Below are positions 33,403 to 41,473 of a DNA stretch of 64,000 nucleotides, piece by piece. Numbering within the stretch: position 1 is the stretch's first letter; each line of letters opens with the position of its first letter. Under the pieces are notes generated by a model, which was given only the letters and a program-made list of their open reading frames with translations, was not told the DNA's origin and made no database searches. A program made the position numbers and the translations under genes. The stretch lies in NCBI RefSeq assembly GCF_002982075.1, contig NZ_PUEJ01000004.1, forward strand, positions 62,001 through 126,000. The letters run 5' to 3'. This DNA comes from Labrys okinawensis (GTDB lineage: Bacteria; Pseudomonadota; Alphaproteobacteria; Rhizobiales; Labraceae).

Positions 33403-35378
33403 GCAAGCCAGCCCCCCTTTCCCTCGCTCAGCCGCAGGCATCGCCCGGCGGCTGGGTAACGGCCTGGGCCGCGATCTGGGGTCTCGGCTTCCTGTTCGCC
33501 ATCACGCTGTATCTCACGAGGTCGGGTACCGGCTGGCTCGCCGCCTGGCCGGACGACTGGATCGTGCCCTTCGCGAGCTGGATGTCGGCCCTCATGGCCT
33601 GGATGAAAGGCAATCTGAGTTGGCTGACGCGGGCAATCGCCTCCATCCTCGACCTTCCTCTCCAGATCGCTTTCGGATTGCTGGCCAAGCCTTTGAAACT
33701 GTGGGGGATACCGCTACCGACACTGTCCTGGCTCGGTGTGATTTCGGCCGCGATCCTTGCCGGCCATGCAGCGGGAGGATTTCGGCTCGCGGCGCTGATG
33801 GCCGCCTGCTTTGGCTATATCGCCCTGTTCGGGCAATGGCAGGGAGCCATGCTCACCCTCGCCTTGATCCTGATTTCCGTGCCGCTCTGCGTGCTGACGG
33901 GCCTGCTTCTGGGCATCGCTGCCTGGCGTTTTCCGAAGCTGGAGAAACTGGCTGTTACGCCGGCGCTCGATCTGATGCAGACGATCCCGACCTTCGCCTA
34001 TCTCATCCCCATGCTGATCCTGTTCGGCAACAGCCCGGTCTCGGCGATGATCGCCACCTCGATCTTCGCTACGCCGCCGATGGTGCGGGCCACCATGGTG
34101 GCCCTGTCGCGGATCCCGCCCGAAATCGCCGATTTTGCCGTAATGGCAGGCTGTACGCCGCGCCAGAAGCTCTGGCGCGTGTTGATCCCCACGGCGCGTC
34201 CCCTGCTGATGGTCGGCGTGAACCAGGTGATCATGCTGGCGCTCAACATGGTGATCATCTCCTCGATGATCGGCGCGGGCGGGCTCGGCTATGACGTGCT
34301 GCTGGCCCTGCGTGCCCTCAAGATCGGCCAGGGCATGGAGGCGGGCTTCGCCATCGTGGTGCTGGCCATCGCTCTCGACCGCCTTTCGCAGGCCTTCGCC
34401 CATCGTGGCGGACGGCCCGTGCATCATGAGGGCAGCGGGTTCGTCGCCCGCCATTCCCATCTCATCCTTGCCCTGGCGTTGCTGGCGGCAACCACGCTGG
34501 CGAGCCTCGTCCTGCCCGCTCTCGCCAAGATTCCGGCGAGCTGGACCTTGTCGACCGCGCCCTGGTGGAAGGCCGGCGTCGACTGGATCACCGTGCATTT
34601 CTTCGACGTGATCGAGACCCTGCGCGTCGGGCTGCTGGTCTATGTGCTCAACCCTGTCAGGGCCTTCTGCGAAGCCATTCCCTGGCTCGCCGCGCTGGTG
34701 CTGCTGGTGCTCGGCGGATACCGCCTGGCAGGCTGGCGCCTCGCCCTCCTCATCGGGGTGCTCATATTGTTCTGCGCCTCGTCCGGCCTGTGGCAGAAGA
34801 CGATGTCGACCGTCTATCTCTGCGGGGTCTCGGCCATCCTCGCCATGCTGATCGGCATGCCGATCGGCGTCTGGGCCTCGCGCAGCGATCGGGTGTATCG
34901 CATCATCGAACCTGTCGTCGACACCCTGCAGACCCTGCCGTCCTTCTGCTTCATCATCCCGATCGTCATGCTGTTCCGGGTCGGCGATGTCACCGCCCTG
35001 ATCGCAACGGTCTCCTTCGCCATCGTGCCGGCCATCCGCTATACCAATCACGGCCTGCGCCAGGTACCGCCCACCCTGATCGAGGCAGCCAAGACGGCCG
35101 GCTGCACGCGCTGGCAGACCTTCCGCCTGGTGCAATTGCCGATGGCGCTGCCGGAGATCATGCTCGGCATCAACCAGACCATCCTGCTCTCGCTCAGCAT
35201 GATCATCATCTGCGCGATGATCGGCACCCGCGATCTCGGCCAGGAGGTCTTCATCGCCCTCGCCAAGGCGGATGCCGGTCGCGGCATCGTCGCGGGCCTC
35301 GCCATCGCCTTCATCGGCATCGTCGCCGACCGCCTGATCGGCGGCGCCAGCGCCAAGGCCCGCCAGCGCCTGGGGTGA
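33399..35378 (+). CDS. Glycine betaine/proline-type ABC permease, two permease domains fused
   Basis: Inner-membrane protein of 659 residues with two BPD_transp_1 permease domains in one chain. Each half has the EAA-like cytoplasmic loop: 'MAGCTPRQKLWRVLIPTARPLLMVGVNQVIMLALNMVIISSMIGAGGLG' in the first and 'TAGCTRWQTFRLVQLPMALPEIMLGINQTILLSLSMIIICAMIGTRDLG' in the second. Both also contain 'LQT(I/L)P(T/S)F..(L/I)IP' in a membrane helix. ProW is normally a homodimer, so here one gene supplies both halves, which can diverge. The start is TTG 33399, overlapping the ATPase stop, with AGGA seven bases before it; no ATG suits the N-terminus. Confidence 0.9.
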   Translation: MSKPAPLSLAQPQASPGGWVTAWAAIWGLGFLFAITLYLTRSGTGWLAAWPDDWIVPFASWMSALMAWMKGNLSWLTRAIASILDLPLQIAFGLLAKPLKLWGIPLPTLSWLGVISAAILAGHAAGGFRLAALMAACFGYIALFGQWQGAMLTLALILISVPLCVLTGLLLGIAAWRFPKLEKLAVTPALDLMQTIPTFAYLIPMLILFGNSPVSAMIATSIFATPPMVRATMVALSRIPPEIADFAVMAGCTPRQKLWRVLIPTARPLLMVGVNQVIMLALNMVIISSMIGAGGLGYDVLLALRALKIGQGMEAGFAIVVLAIALDRLSQAFAHRGGRPVHHEGSGFVARHSHLILALALLAATTLASLVLPALAKIPASWTLSTAPWWKAGVDWITVHFFDVIETLRVGLLVYVLNPVRAFCEAIPWLAALVLLVLGGYRLAGWRLALLIGVLILFCASSGLWQKTMSTVYLCGVSAILAMLIGMPIGVWASRSDRVYRIIEPVVDTLQTLPSFCFIIPIVMLFRVGDVTALIATVSFAIVPAIRYTNHGLRQVPPTLIEAAKTAGCTRWQTFRLVQLPMALPEIMLGINQTILLSLSMIIICAMIGTRDLGQEVFIALAKADAGRGIVAGLAIAFIGIVADRLIGGASAKARQRLG

Positions 35379-35418
35379 TGCTGCTGCCGCGATTGGGACT
35401 TCGATAAACGAGTGGCGC

Positions 35419-35549
35419 TGTCATCCCCGGCCGAGCGGCTTACGAGCATGGCGAGGAAGAGCGAGGGGAAGGGGATCCAGGGGATATAGCTCGAGGATTT
35501 GTCCCTGGATCCCCTTCCCTCGCCCCTGCGTGGCTCGCCGGGGATGACA
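35419..35549. repeat. Long intergenic palindrome (TGTCATCCCCGGC...GCCGGGGATGACA)
   Basis: The left half runs TGTCATCCCCGGCCGAGC, then GGGGAAGGGGATCCAGG; the right half is CCTGGATCCCCTTCCCTCG, then GCTCGCCGGGGATGACA, its near reverse complement. This large stem lies between the convergent betaine-permease and LysE genes and is probably a transcription barrier or a repeat element common in the order. No open frame is supported. Confidence 0.65.
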
Positions 35550-35584
35550 ACCCCATAGCGATTTACCTGCTCCTCAGGGTCTTC

Positions 35585-36226
35585 TTACCCACGTGCGGAA
35601 CTCGCCAGGCCCCGCGCGCCGTCGAGCAGCGATTTCAGGCCGAAGCCGATGAAGACGACGCCGACGATCCTGGTCACCCACAGGCCATAACGCGCAAAGA
35701 AGGCCCGGACCGGCCCGAGGCCGATGGCGACATAGAGGATGAAGTCCGCCGCCACGAAGCCGAGAAAGGCGGCAGCGATCAGGCCTGGCGTCGCGGCCCA
35801 GGTGATGTGATCGCCATAGGGCGCCACCAGCGCCCCGAAGGTGGCGAGCGCCACCGGATAGGATTTCGGATTGGTGATGCCGAAGATCACGCCGTTGACC
35901 AGAGGCCGGTCGGCCCCGATCACGGCCGCCTTGCCGTCCCGGCGGGTCATCACGGCCCTTGCGCCCATATAGATCAGATAGAGCCCGCAGCAGATGCCGA
36001 GGATGTCGAACAGGGTCGGGCCGATCTGGCTCACGCCGACGATCGCCGCCAGAGCCGCCACCGACCACAGGATGTCGCCGACGAGATGCCCGGTCATGAA
36101 CCAGGCGCCGGGCGTCCGGCCCTTGGCGGCGCCGAGCGCAAACAAAGCGAGGAAGGCCGGCCCGGGCGAAATCGTGTAGAGGAAGCCGGCAAAAAAGGTT
36201 GCGGCGAGCAGGGGAACATCGAACAT
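35585..36226 (-). CDS. LysE/RhtB-family amino acid exporter
   Basis: Inner-membrane exporter of 213 residues with six hydrophobic segments. The family start 'AATFFAGFLYTISPGPAFLALFALGAAKGRTPGAWFMTGHLVGDILWSVAALAAIVGVS' region carries the conserved SPGP turn and GHLxGD. 'GVIFGITNPKSYPVALATFGALV' matches the NPK motif. Substrates in the family include lysine, threonine, homoserine lactone and others; this one is unknown. It is divergent from the DMT-type transporter gene next door, with 104 bases between starts. Confidence 0.9.
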   Translation of the reverse strand: MFDVPLLAATFFAGFLYTISPGPAFLALFALGAAKGRTPGAWFMTGHLVGDILWSVAALAAIVGVSQIGPTLFDILGICCGLYLIYMGARAVMTRRDGKAAVIGADRPLVNGVIFGITNPKSYPVALATFGALVAPYGDHITWAATPGLIAAAFLGFVAADFILYVAIGLGPVRAFFARYGLWVTRIVGVVFIGFGLKSLLDGARGLASSARG

Positions 36227-36330
36227 GGGAATCGGCCTGGCGGGCTATAGGATTTGCCATTGCTGCACGGCCTGCGTCCCGGCGCAAGCGGCATGCGTTC
36301 CGTTCCCATCAAGCCCGCACAAGCCCCGTC

Positions 36331-37224
36331 ATGTCCGCTTCCAACACCTCGGCACCTGTCTTTCTCCTCCTCGCGACCGGCACCTTTCTCGGCCTCTATT
36401 TTCCGCTCGGAAAATTATCCGGCGCAGCAGGAATACCGCCGGCCGTATGGACGCTGCTGATTTCAGCGGGCAGCGCCCTGGTCATCGGCGCCGTGCTGGC
36501 ACTGCGCCGCGAGGCCCTGCCCCTGACGCCGCCCTTTCTGCGCTTCTACGCGATAGGCGGCATCATTTCCTACGCCCTGCCCAATTTCCTGGTCTATCTG
36601 ATCATTCCGCATCTGGGCTCGGGCTACACGTCGATCATGTACACGCTGTCGCCGATCATCACCACGATCCTGGCGACGGCCCTGAATGCACGGCGCCCCA
36701 ATCTGCTCGGCGTCTGCGGCATCCTGATCGGCTTCATCGGCGCCATGCTGATCGTGCTGGGCAAGGGCCGGGTGGGCGAAGTCAATGTCCTCTGGATCGG
36801 CATAGGTTTCCTCATCCCGCTGACGCTCGCCAGCGGCAATGTCTACCGCACTCTGGATTGGCCGCGGGGTGCCCGGCCCCTGGCCCTCGCAGCGGGCAGC
36901 AACCTCGCCGCCGCTTTGGTGATGTCGGCCGCCTTGCTCGCCACCAGCGGAGAGCTTGGCCTCGGCACGCTTGCCAACGCCCCGCTGGTCAGCCTGGCTC
37001 AGGTCGCGGTGAGTGCCGCCATGCTTGCCTTCTTCTTCCGGCTGCAGATGGCGGGCGGGCCGGTCTATCTCTCCCAGATCGGCTATGTCGCCGCCGCCCT
37101 GGGCCTCGGTGTCGGAACCTTCCTCCTGGGAGAACATTACGATTGGCTGACCTGGCTCGGTGCCGTGGTGATCACCGCCGGCGTGATCATCACCACCATC
37201 GCCCAGCGTGCTCCGGGGCAATGA
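36331..37224 (+). CDS. DMT superfamily transporter (EamA type)
   Basis: Integral membrane protein of 297 residues with about ten hydrophobic helices in two EamA-like repeats; the first repeat ends near 'SPIITTILATALNARRPNLLGVCGILIGFIGAMLIVLGKG' and the second near 'QIGYVAAALGLGVGTFLLGEHYDWLTWLGAVVITAGVIITT'. Members export amino acids or metabolites. ATG 36331 places the first helix at the N-terminus; the frame is open farther upstream, but that sequence overlaps the LysE gene. No strong ribosome-binding site is visible. Confidence 0.85.
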   Translation: MSASNTSAPVFLLLATGTFLGLYFPLGKLSGAAGIPPAVWTLLISAGSALVIGAVLALRREALPLTPPFLRFYAIGGIISYALPNFLVYLIIPHLGSGYTSIMYTLSPIITTILATALNARRPNLLGVCGILIGFIGAMLIVLGKGRVGEVNVLWIGIGFLIPLTLASGNVYRTLDWPRGARPLALAAGSNLAAALVMSAALLATSGELGLGTLANAPLVSLAQVAVSAAMLAFFFRLQMAGGPVYLSQIGYVAAALGLGVGTFLLGEHYDWLTWLGAVVITAGVIITTIAQRAPGQ

Positions 37225-37342
37225 GGGCCGCGACCGGATGGCCTCGCCTGTTGACGCAAAGCGCCGCGGACCGCTCGCAATCTCGACGCGGCTCCCCATC
37301 TAAGCCATTATCCGGCAATCCAGAATCACGCGAAAGCCCGAC

Positions 37343-39703
37343 TTGTCCGATCCACGCCCCCCTTCCCTGGCCCATCAGCCGGCCGCCGGCGGCATTGCCG
37401 CGCGCGCCATGGCGGCAGCAAGGCCTGCCGCCTATCTCACCGGCCTGAATCCGGAACAACGCGCTGCAGTGGAAACGCTGGACGGCCCCGTGCTCGTACT
37501 GGCGGGCGCCGGAACCGGCAAGACGCGTGTGCTGACCACCCGCATCGCCCATATTCTCGCCACCGGCCGCGCCGCCCCCCACCAGATCCTCGCCGTCACC
37601 TTCACCAACAAGGCGGCGCGGGAGATGCGCGAGCGCATCGGCGTGCTGATCGGGCAGAGCGTGGAAGGCATGCCCTGGCTCGGCACCTTCCATGCCATCG
37701 GCGTGAAGATCCTGCGCCGCCATGCCGAACTGGTCGACCTCAAATCCAATTTCACCATTCTCGACACCGACGACCAGATCCGCCTGATGAAGCAGGTGAT
37801 CGAGGCGGCGGGAATCGATGAAAAGCGCTGGCCCGCGCGCCAGCTCGCCAATGCCATCGACGGCTGGAAGAACCGCGGCCTGACACCGGCGCAGGTGCCT
37901 TCCGGCGAGGCCATGTCCTTCGCCAATGGCAAGGGCGGCGAGCTCTATGCCGCCTACCAGGCCCGCCTCAAGACCCTGAACGCCGCCGATTTCGGCGATC
38001 TCCTGCTCGAAACCATTCGCCTGTTCCGCGAGAATCCGGGCGTCCTGGCCGAATATCATCGCCGCTTCCGCTTCATGCTGGTGGACGAGTATCAAGATAC
38101 CAATGTCGCCCAATATCTGTGGCTGCGTCTGCTGGCCCAGACACCGGCCGGCGAAAAGCCGAATTTGTGCTGCGTCGGCGACGACGACCAGTCGATCTAT
38201 GGCTGGCGCGGCGCGGAGGTCGACAACATCCTGCGCTTCGAGAAGGATTTTCCGGGCGCGACCGTGATCCGGCTCGAGCGCAATTATCGTTCCACCGGAC
38301 ATATTCTCGGCGCAGCCGGCCACCTTATCGCCAACAACGAGGGGCGGCTCGGCAAGACCCTGTTCACCGACGACGAGGAAGGCGAGCGGGTCACCGTGGC
38401 CGGCGCCTGGGATTCCGGCGAGGAAGCCCGCGCCATCGGCGACGAGATCGAAGCGCTGCAGCACAAGGGCCACGCCCTCAACGACATCGCCATCCTGGTG
38501 CGCGCCTCCTTCCAGATGCGCGAATTCGAGGATCGCTTCGTCACGCTCGGCCTGCCCTATCGCGTCATCGGCGGTCCACGCTTCTATGAGCGCGCCGAGA
38601 TCCGCGACGCCCTCGCTTATTTCCGCGCCACCATGCAGCCGGCGGACGATCTTGCCTTCGAGCGCATCGTCAACGTGCCCAAGCGCGGCCTCGGCGATGC
38701 CACCGTACAGATCCTGCACGACTATGCCCGCCACAACGGCGTGCCGATGATGCAGGCCGCGCGGGTGCTGGTGGAGACCGAAGAGCTCAAGCCCAAGCCG
38801 CGCCAGACGCTCGGCGCGCTGATGGCCTCCTTCTCGCGCTGGGCCGCCCAGAGCGAGGTGCTCGGGCACCAGGAGCTGGCGGAACTGATCCTGGAGGAAT
38901 CCGGCTACACCGACATGTGGCAGAAGGATCGCACAGCCGAGGCCGCGGGCCGGCTGGAAAACCTCAAGGAACTCGTGCGCTCGATGGAAGGCTTCGAGAA
39001 CATGGCCGGCTTCCTCGAGCACATCTCGCTGGTGATGGATGCCAGCGAGGAAGGCGCCAGCGAGGACAAGGTCTCGATCCTGACGCTCCACGGCGCCAAG
39101 GGCCTTGAATACGAAACCGTGTTCCTGCCCGGCTGGGAGGAAGGCCTGTTCCCGCACCAGCGCTCGCTCGACGAGAATGGCCGTGCCGGCCTGGAGGAGG
39201 AACGGCGCCTCGCTTATGTCGGCCTGACCCGCGCCCGTCGCCGCGCCAAGGTGTGGTTCGCCTCCAACCGCCGCATCCACGGCCTGTGGCAGTCGACCAT
39301 GCCGTCGCGTTTCGTCGACGAACTTCCGGCCGCCCATGTCGACGTGGTGGAGGCTTCCAATTCCTATGGCTCCGGCGGCTCGCTCGGCATGAGCCGCTTC
39401 GACAAGGCCCAGCCCTTCGCCGGCTCGAACTATTCGACGCCAGGCTGGCAGCGCGCCCAGAGCAACATGGCCTCGGGATTCAGAACCACCCAGGCCCCGC
39501 TCCGCCGCGAGCCCCTGACCATCGAAGGCGAACTGGTGGCCCGCTCCACCGGCACGGCCTCGGCCTACAAGGTCGGCGCTCGGGTCTTCCACCTGAAGTT
39601 CGGCTATGGCGAAGTGGCCGAAGTCGACGGCAACAAGCTCACCGTCGATTTCGACAAGGCCGGCCGCAAGCGCGTGGTCGACAGCTTCGTCGAGGCGGCT
39701 TGA
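37343..39703 (+). CDS. uvrD: UvrD/PcrA-family ATP-dependent DNA helicase
   Basis: Superfamily 1 3'-5' helicase for nucleotide excision and mismatch repair; 786 residues if started at TTG 37343. Motifs in order: Walker A 'GAGTGKTRVLTTRIAHIL' (from residue 55), Ia 'FTNKAAREMRERI', motif II 'MLVDEYQDTN', motif III 'GDDDQSIYGWRGAE', motif IV 'LERNYRST', motif V 'LHGAKGLEYETVFLPGWEEGLFPHQRS' and motif VI 'YVGLTRARRRA'. The C-terminal tail has the RNA-polymerase/UvrB-interaction-like 'GARVFHLKFGYGEVAEVDGNKLTVDFDKAGRKRVVDSFVE'. The TTG start is uncertain; an ATG at 37409 would remove 22 poorly conserved residues. Confidence 0.93.
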   Translation: MSDPRPPSLAHQPAAGGIAARAMAAARPAAYLTGLNPEQRAAVETLDGPVLVLAGAGTGKTRVLTTRIAHILATGRAAPHQILAVTFTNKAAREMRERIGVLIGQSVEGMPWLGTFHAIGVKILRRHAELVDLKSNFTILDTDDQIRLMKQVIEAAGIDEKRWPARQLANAIDGWKNRGLTPAQVPSGEAMSFANGKGGELYAAYQARLKTLNAADFGDLLLETIRLFRENPGVLAEYHRRFRFMLVDEYQDTNVAQYLWLRLLAQTPAGEKPNLCCVGDDDQSIYGWRGAEVDNILRFEKDFPGATVIRLERNYRSTGHILGAAGHLIANNEGRLGKTLFTDDEEGERVTVAGAWDSGEEARAIGDEIEALQHKGHALNDIAILVRASFQMREFEDRFVTLGLPYRVIGGPRFYERAEIRDALAYFRATMQPADDLAFERIVNVPKRGLGDATVQILHDYARHNGVPMMQAARVLVETEELKPKPRQTLGALMASFSRWAAQSEVLGHQELAELILEESGYTDMWQKDRTAEAAGRLENLKELVRSMEGFENMAGFLEHISLVMDASEEGASEDKVSILTLHGAKGLEYETVFLPGWEEGLFPHQRSLDENGRAGLEEERRLAYVGLTRARRRAKVWFASNRRIHGLWQSTMPSRFVDELPAAHVDVVEASNSYGSGGSLGMSRFDKAQPFAGSNYSTPGWQRAQSNMASGFRTTQAPLRREPLTIEGELVARSTGTASAYKVGARVFHLKFGYGEVAEVDGNKLTVDFDKAGRKRVVDSFVEAA

Positions 39704-39713
39704 GGTCGAGGTC

Positions 39714-39840
39714 ATCCCGCACGCATTGCAGCACGAAGTGATGCGATGCAGATGCAGGACCGCGTGCCAGTTGCTACGCCTTTTCCATCCTGCGGTCCCG
39801 TGTCTGCGAGGCAGCATTGCATGCTGCATCACGCACTCGC
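39714..39840. repeat. Long intergenic repeat, copy 2 (inverse copy at 6.83-6.96 kb)
   Basis: Begins GTCATCCCGCACGCATTGCA and continues TGCGATGCAGATGCAGGACC. It is clearly related to the reverse complement of the stretch after ilvC. It lies between the convergent uvrD and symporter genes and contains internal palindromes (GCAGCATTGCATGCTGC). Confidence 0.65.
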
Positions 39841-39865
39841 CACGACTTACAATGTAAGTCGTGGC
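39839..39865. terminator. Perfect 13-bp hairpin between uvrD and the symporter gene
   Basis: GCCACGACTTACA, one base, TGTAAGTCGTGGC. There is no T-tract, so it may act as a mRNA 3'-end stabiliser or weak terminator for both convergent genes. It adjoins copy 2 of the long repeat. Confidence 0.5.
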
Positions 39866-39881
39866 TGAAGATGACCGGAGT

Positions 39882-41243
39882 TTACCCCTTGGCGGGGACG
39901 CCGGCGTCGAGATTGTCGATGCCGCCGGCCTGGTTGTAGCGGGCTTCGTCCAGGATGCCCTGGCGCTTGGAGACCAGCAGCGGCACCAGCGCCTGGCCGG
40001 CGACGTTGACCGCCGTGCGGCCCATGTCGAGGATCGGATCAATGGCGAGCAGCAGGCCGACGCCGGAGAGCGGCAGGCCTAGGGTCGACAGTGTCAGGGT
40101 CAGCATCACGGTGGCACCGGTGAGGCCGGCGGTGGCAGCCGAGCCGATCACCGAGACGAACACGATCAGGGCGTAATGCTCGATGCCGAGCGGTATCTGG
40201 TAGAACTGGGCCACGAAGATCGCCGAAATGGCCGGATAGATCGCCGCGCAGCCATCCATCTTGGTGGTCGATCCCAGGGGCACGGCGAAAGCCGCATATT
40301 CCCGAGGCACGCCGAGGCTGCGCTCCGTCACCGCCTCGGTCACCGGCATGGTGCCGACCGAGGAGCGTGAGACGAAGGCGAGCTGGATCGCCGGCCAGGC
40401 GCCAGCAAAAAAGCGGGCGGGGCTCAGTCCATGCAGGACCAGGAGCAGCGGGTATACGACGAGCAGAACGATGGCGAGGCCGATATAAATGGCGAGGGCA
40501 TACCAGGAAAGCTGCCCCAGCGTCTGCCAGCCATATTGCGCCACGGCCTTGCCGAGCAGGCCGATCGTGCCGATCGGGGTCAGCCGGATGACCCACCACA
40601 GGATCTTGCGCACGATTGATAGCAGCGACTCGTTGAAGGTGAGGAAGGGGTTGGCCCGCTCGCCGACACTCAACGCAGCCACGCCGACCGCAATGGCGAT
40701 CACCAGGATCTGCAGCACGTTGAATTGCAGCGAGGTCGAGGCGGCACCATCGGTAAGCTTGGTCGAGGCCTGGATGCCGAAGACATTGGCGGGTACCAGG
40801 CCCTTGAGGAAATCGAGCCAGGAGCCGGTGGTGGCCGGCGCCTTGGCGGTCTCGGCCAGCACGGTCGAATGCAGGCCCGGCTGGATGACCAGCCCGAGGG
40901 CGATGCCGATCAGCACGGCAATCAAGGCGGTGATCGCGAACCACTGCAGCGTCTGCCAGACCAGAGCGGCCGCATTCGACAATTTGCGCAGATTGCCGAT
41001 CGAGGCGACGATGGCGGTAAAGACCAAAGGCGGCACCAAGGCGTAAAGCAGTTGGACGAAGATCGAGGCGATCGTCGTCAGCGTCTGCACCAGCCAATTG
41101 GGGTTGCCTGCCGCGTCCGGCCCGAGCGAGCGGGCATAAAGGCCGAGCATCAGACCCACCACCATGGCGGCGAGCACCTGGAAACCGAAGGAGGCATAGA
41201 AGGGCTTGGCTGCCGCCGCTTGAGGGCCGGAGGGAGTTGCCAT
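39882..41243 (-). CDS. Dicarboxylate/amino acid:cation symporter (DAACS family)
   Basis: Secondary transporter of 453 residues with about eight helices and re-entrant loops. Family marks: 'FVQLLYALVPPLVFTAIVASIGNL', 'FVSRSSVGTMPVTEAV' (serine-rich re-entrant loop HP1), 'AVPLGSTTKMDGCAAIYPAISAIFVAQ' (the TxnMDG substrate/Na region) and 'LAIDPILDMGRTAVNVAGQAL' (the D..R.. binding site in helix 8). The arrangement resembles TcyP-type cystine or GltP-type glutamate/C4-dicarboxylate carriers; the ligand is not resolved. ATG 41243 has GGAAG nine bases upstream. An inverted repeat TATAACA/TGTTATA lies just before the gene. Confidence 0.9.
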   Translation of the reverse strand: MATPSGPQAAAAKPFYASFGFQVLAAMVVGLMLGLYARSLGPDAAGNPNWLVQTLTTIASIFVQLLYALVPPLVFTAIVASIGNLRKLSNAAALVWQTLQWFAITALIAVLIGIALGLVIQPGLHSTVLAETAKAPATTGSWLDFLKGLVPANVFGIQASTKLTDGAASTSLQFNVLQILVIAIAVGVAALSVGERANPFLTFNESLLSIVRKILWWVIRLTPIGTIGLLGKAVAQYGWQTLGQLSWYALAIYIGLAIVLLVVYPLLLVLHGLSPARFFAGAWPAIQLAFVSRSSVGTMPVTEAVTERSLGVPREYAAFAVPLGSTTKMDGCAAIYPAISAIFVAQFYQIPLGIEHYALIVFVSVIGSAATAGLTGATVMLTLTLSTLGLPLSGVGLLLAIDPILDMGRTAVNVAGQALVPLLVSKRQGILDEARYNQAGGIDNLDAGVPAKG

Positions 41244-41272
41244 GTTAATTTCTTCCGCTGCGCCGACGACAA

Positions 41273-41295
41273 TATAACACAAAATGAATGTTATA
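41273..41295 (-). promoter_or_regulatory. Possible operator TATAACA-N9-TGTTATA upstream of the symporter gene
   Basis: Exact 7-bp arms at 41273-41279 and 41289-41295, 30 bases before the start codon in an unusually AT-rich stretch. On the minus strand TTGAAA lies upstream and TTATAT could serve as a -10 box, so the repeat would overlap the promoter. No regulator gene is adjacent. Confidence 0.4.
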
Positions 41296-41387
41296 CATTT
41301 TCAATATCCATAACATGGGCGGATTTGAAAGAGAACCACAGCAAAGACAAGGCAGGGACGCCACTCGTGCAGGGCTTGCCCCCGGAT

Positions 41388-41465
41388 GCACGGGCATCTT
41401 GCCCGTTCCGACCTGCCAGGAACGCCGCGCATCAGGAAAGGAAGATACGAGCAAGATGCCCGTGC
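41388..41465. repeat. Inverted repeat GCACGGGCATCTTGC ... GCAAGATGCCCGTGC
   Basis: Perfect 15-base arms at 41388-41402 and 41451-41465 with a 48-base spacer, lying in the 230-base gap between the P450 stop and the symporter start (both genes on the minus strand). It may form a long stem in the transcript. No coding potential is seen inside. Confidence 0.55.
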
Positions 41466-41473
41466 GCCTGGAA

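Noticed and set aside
37190-40042. A 950-codon open frame on the minus strand across uvrD
   Set aside because: It is antisense to the clear UvrD helicase with all motifs. High GC leaves third-position-free opposite frames open; the translation has no family features.
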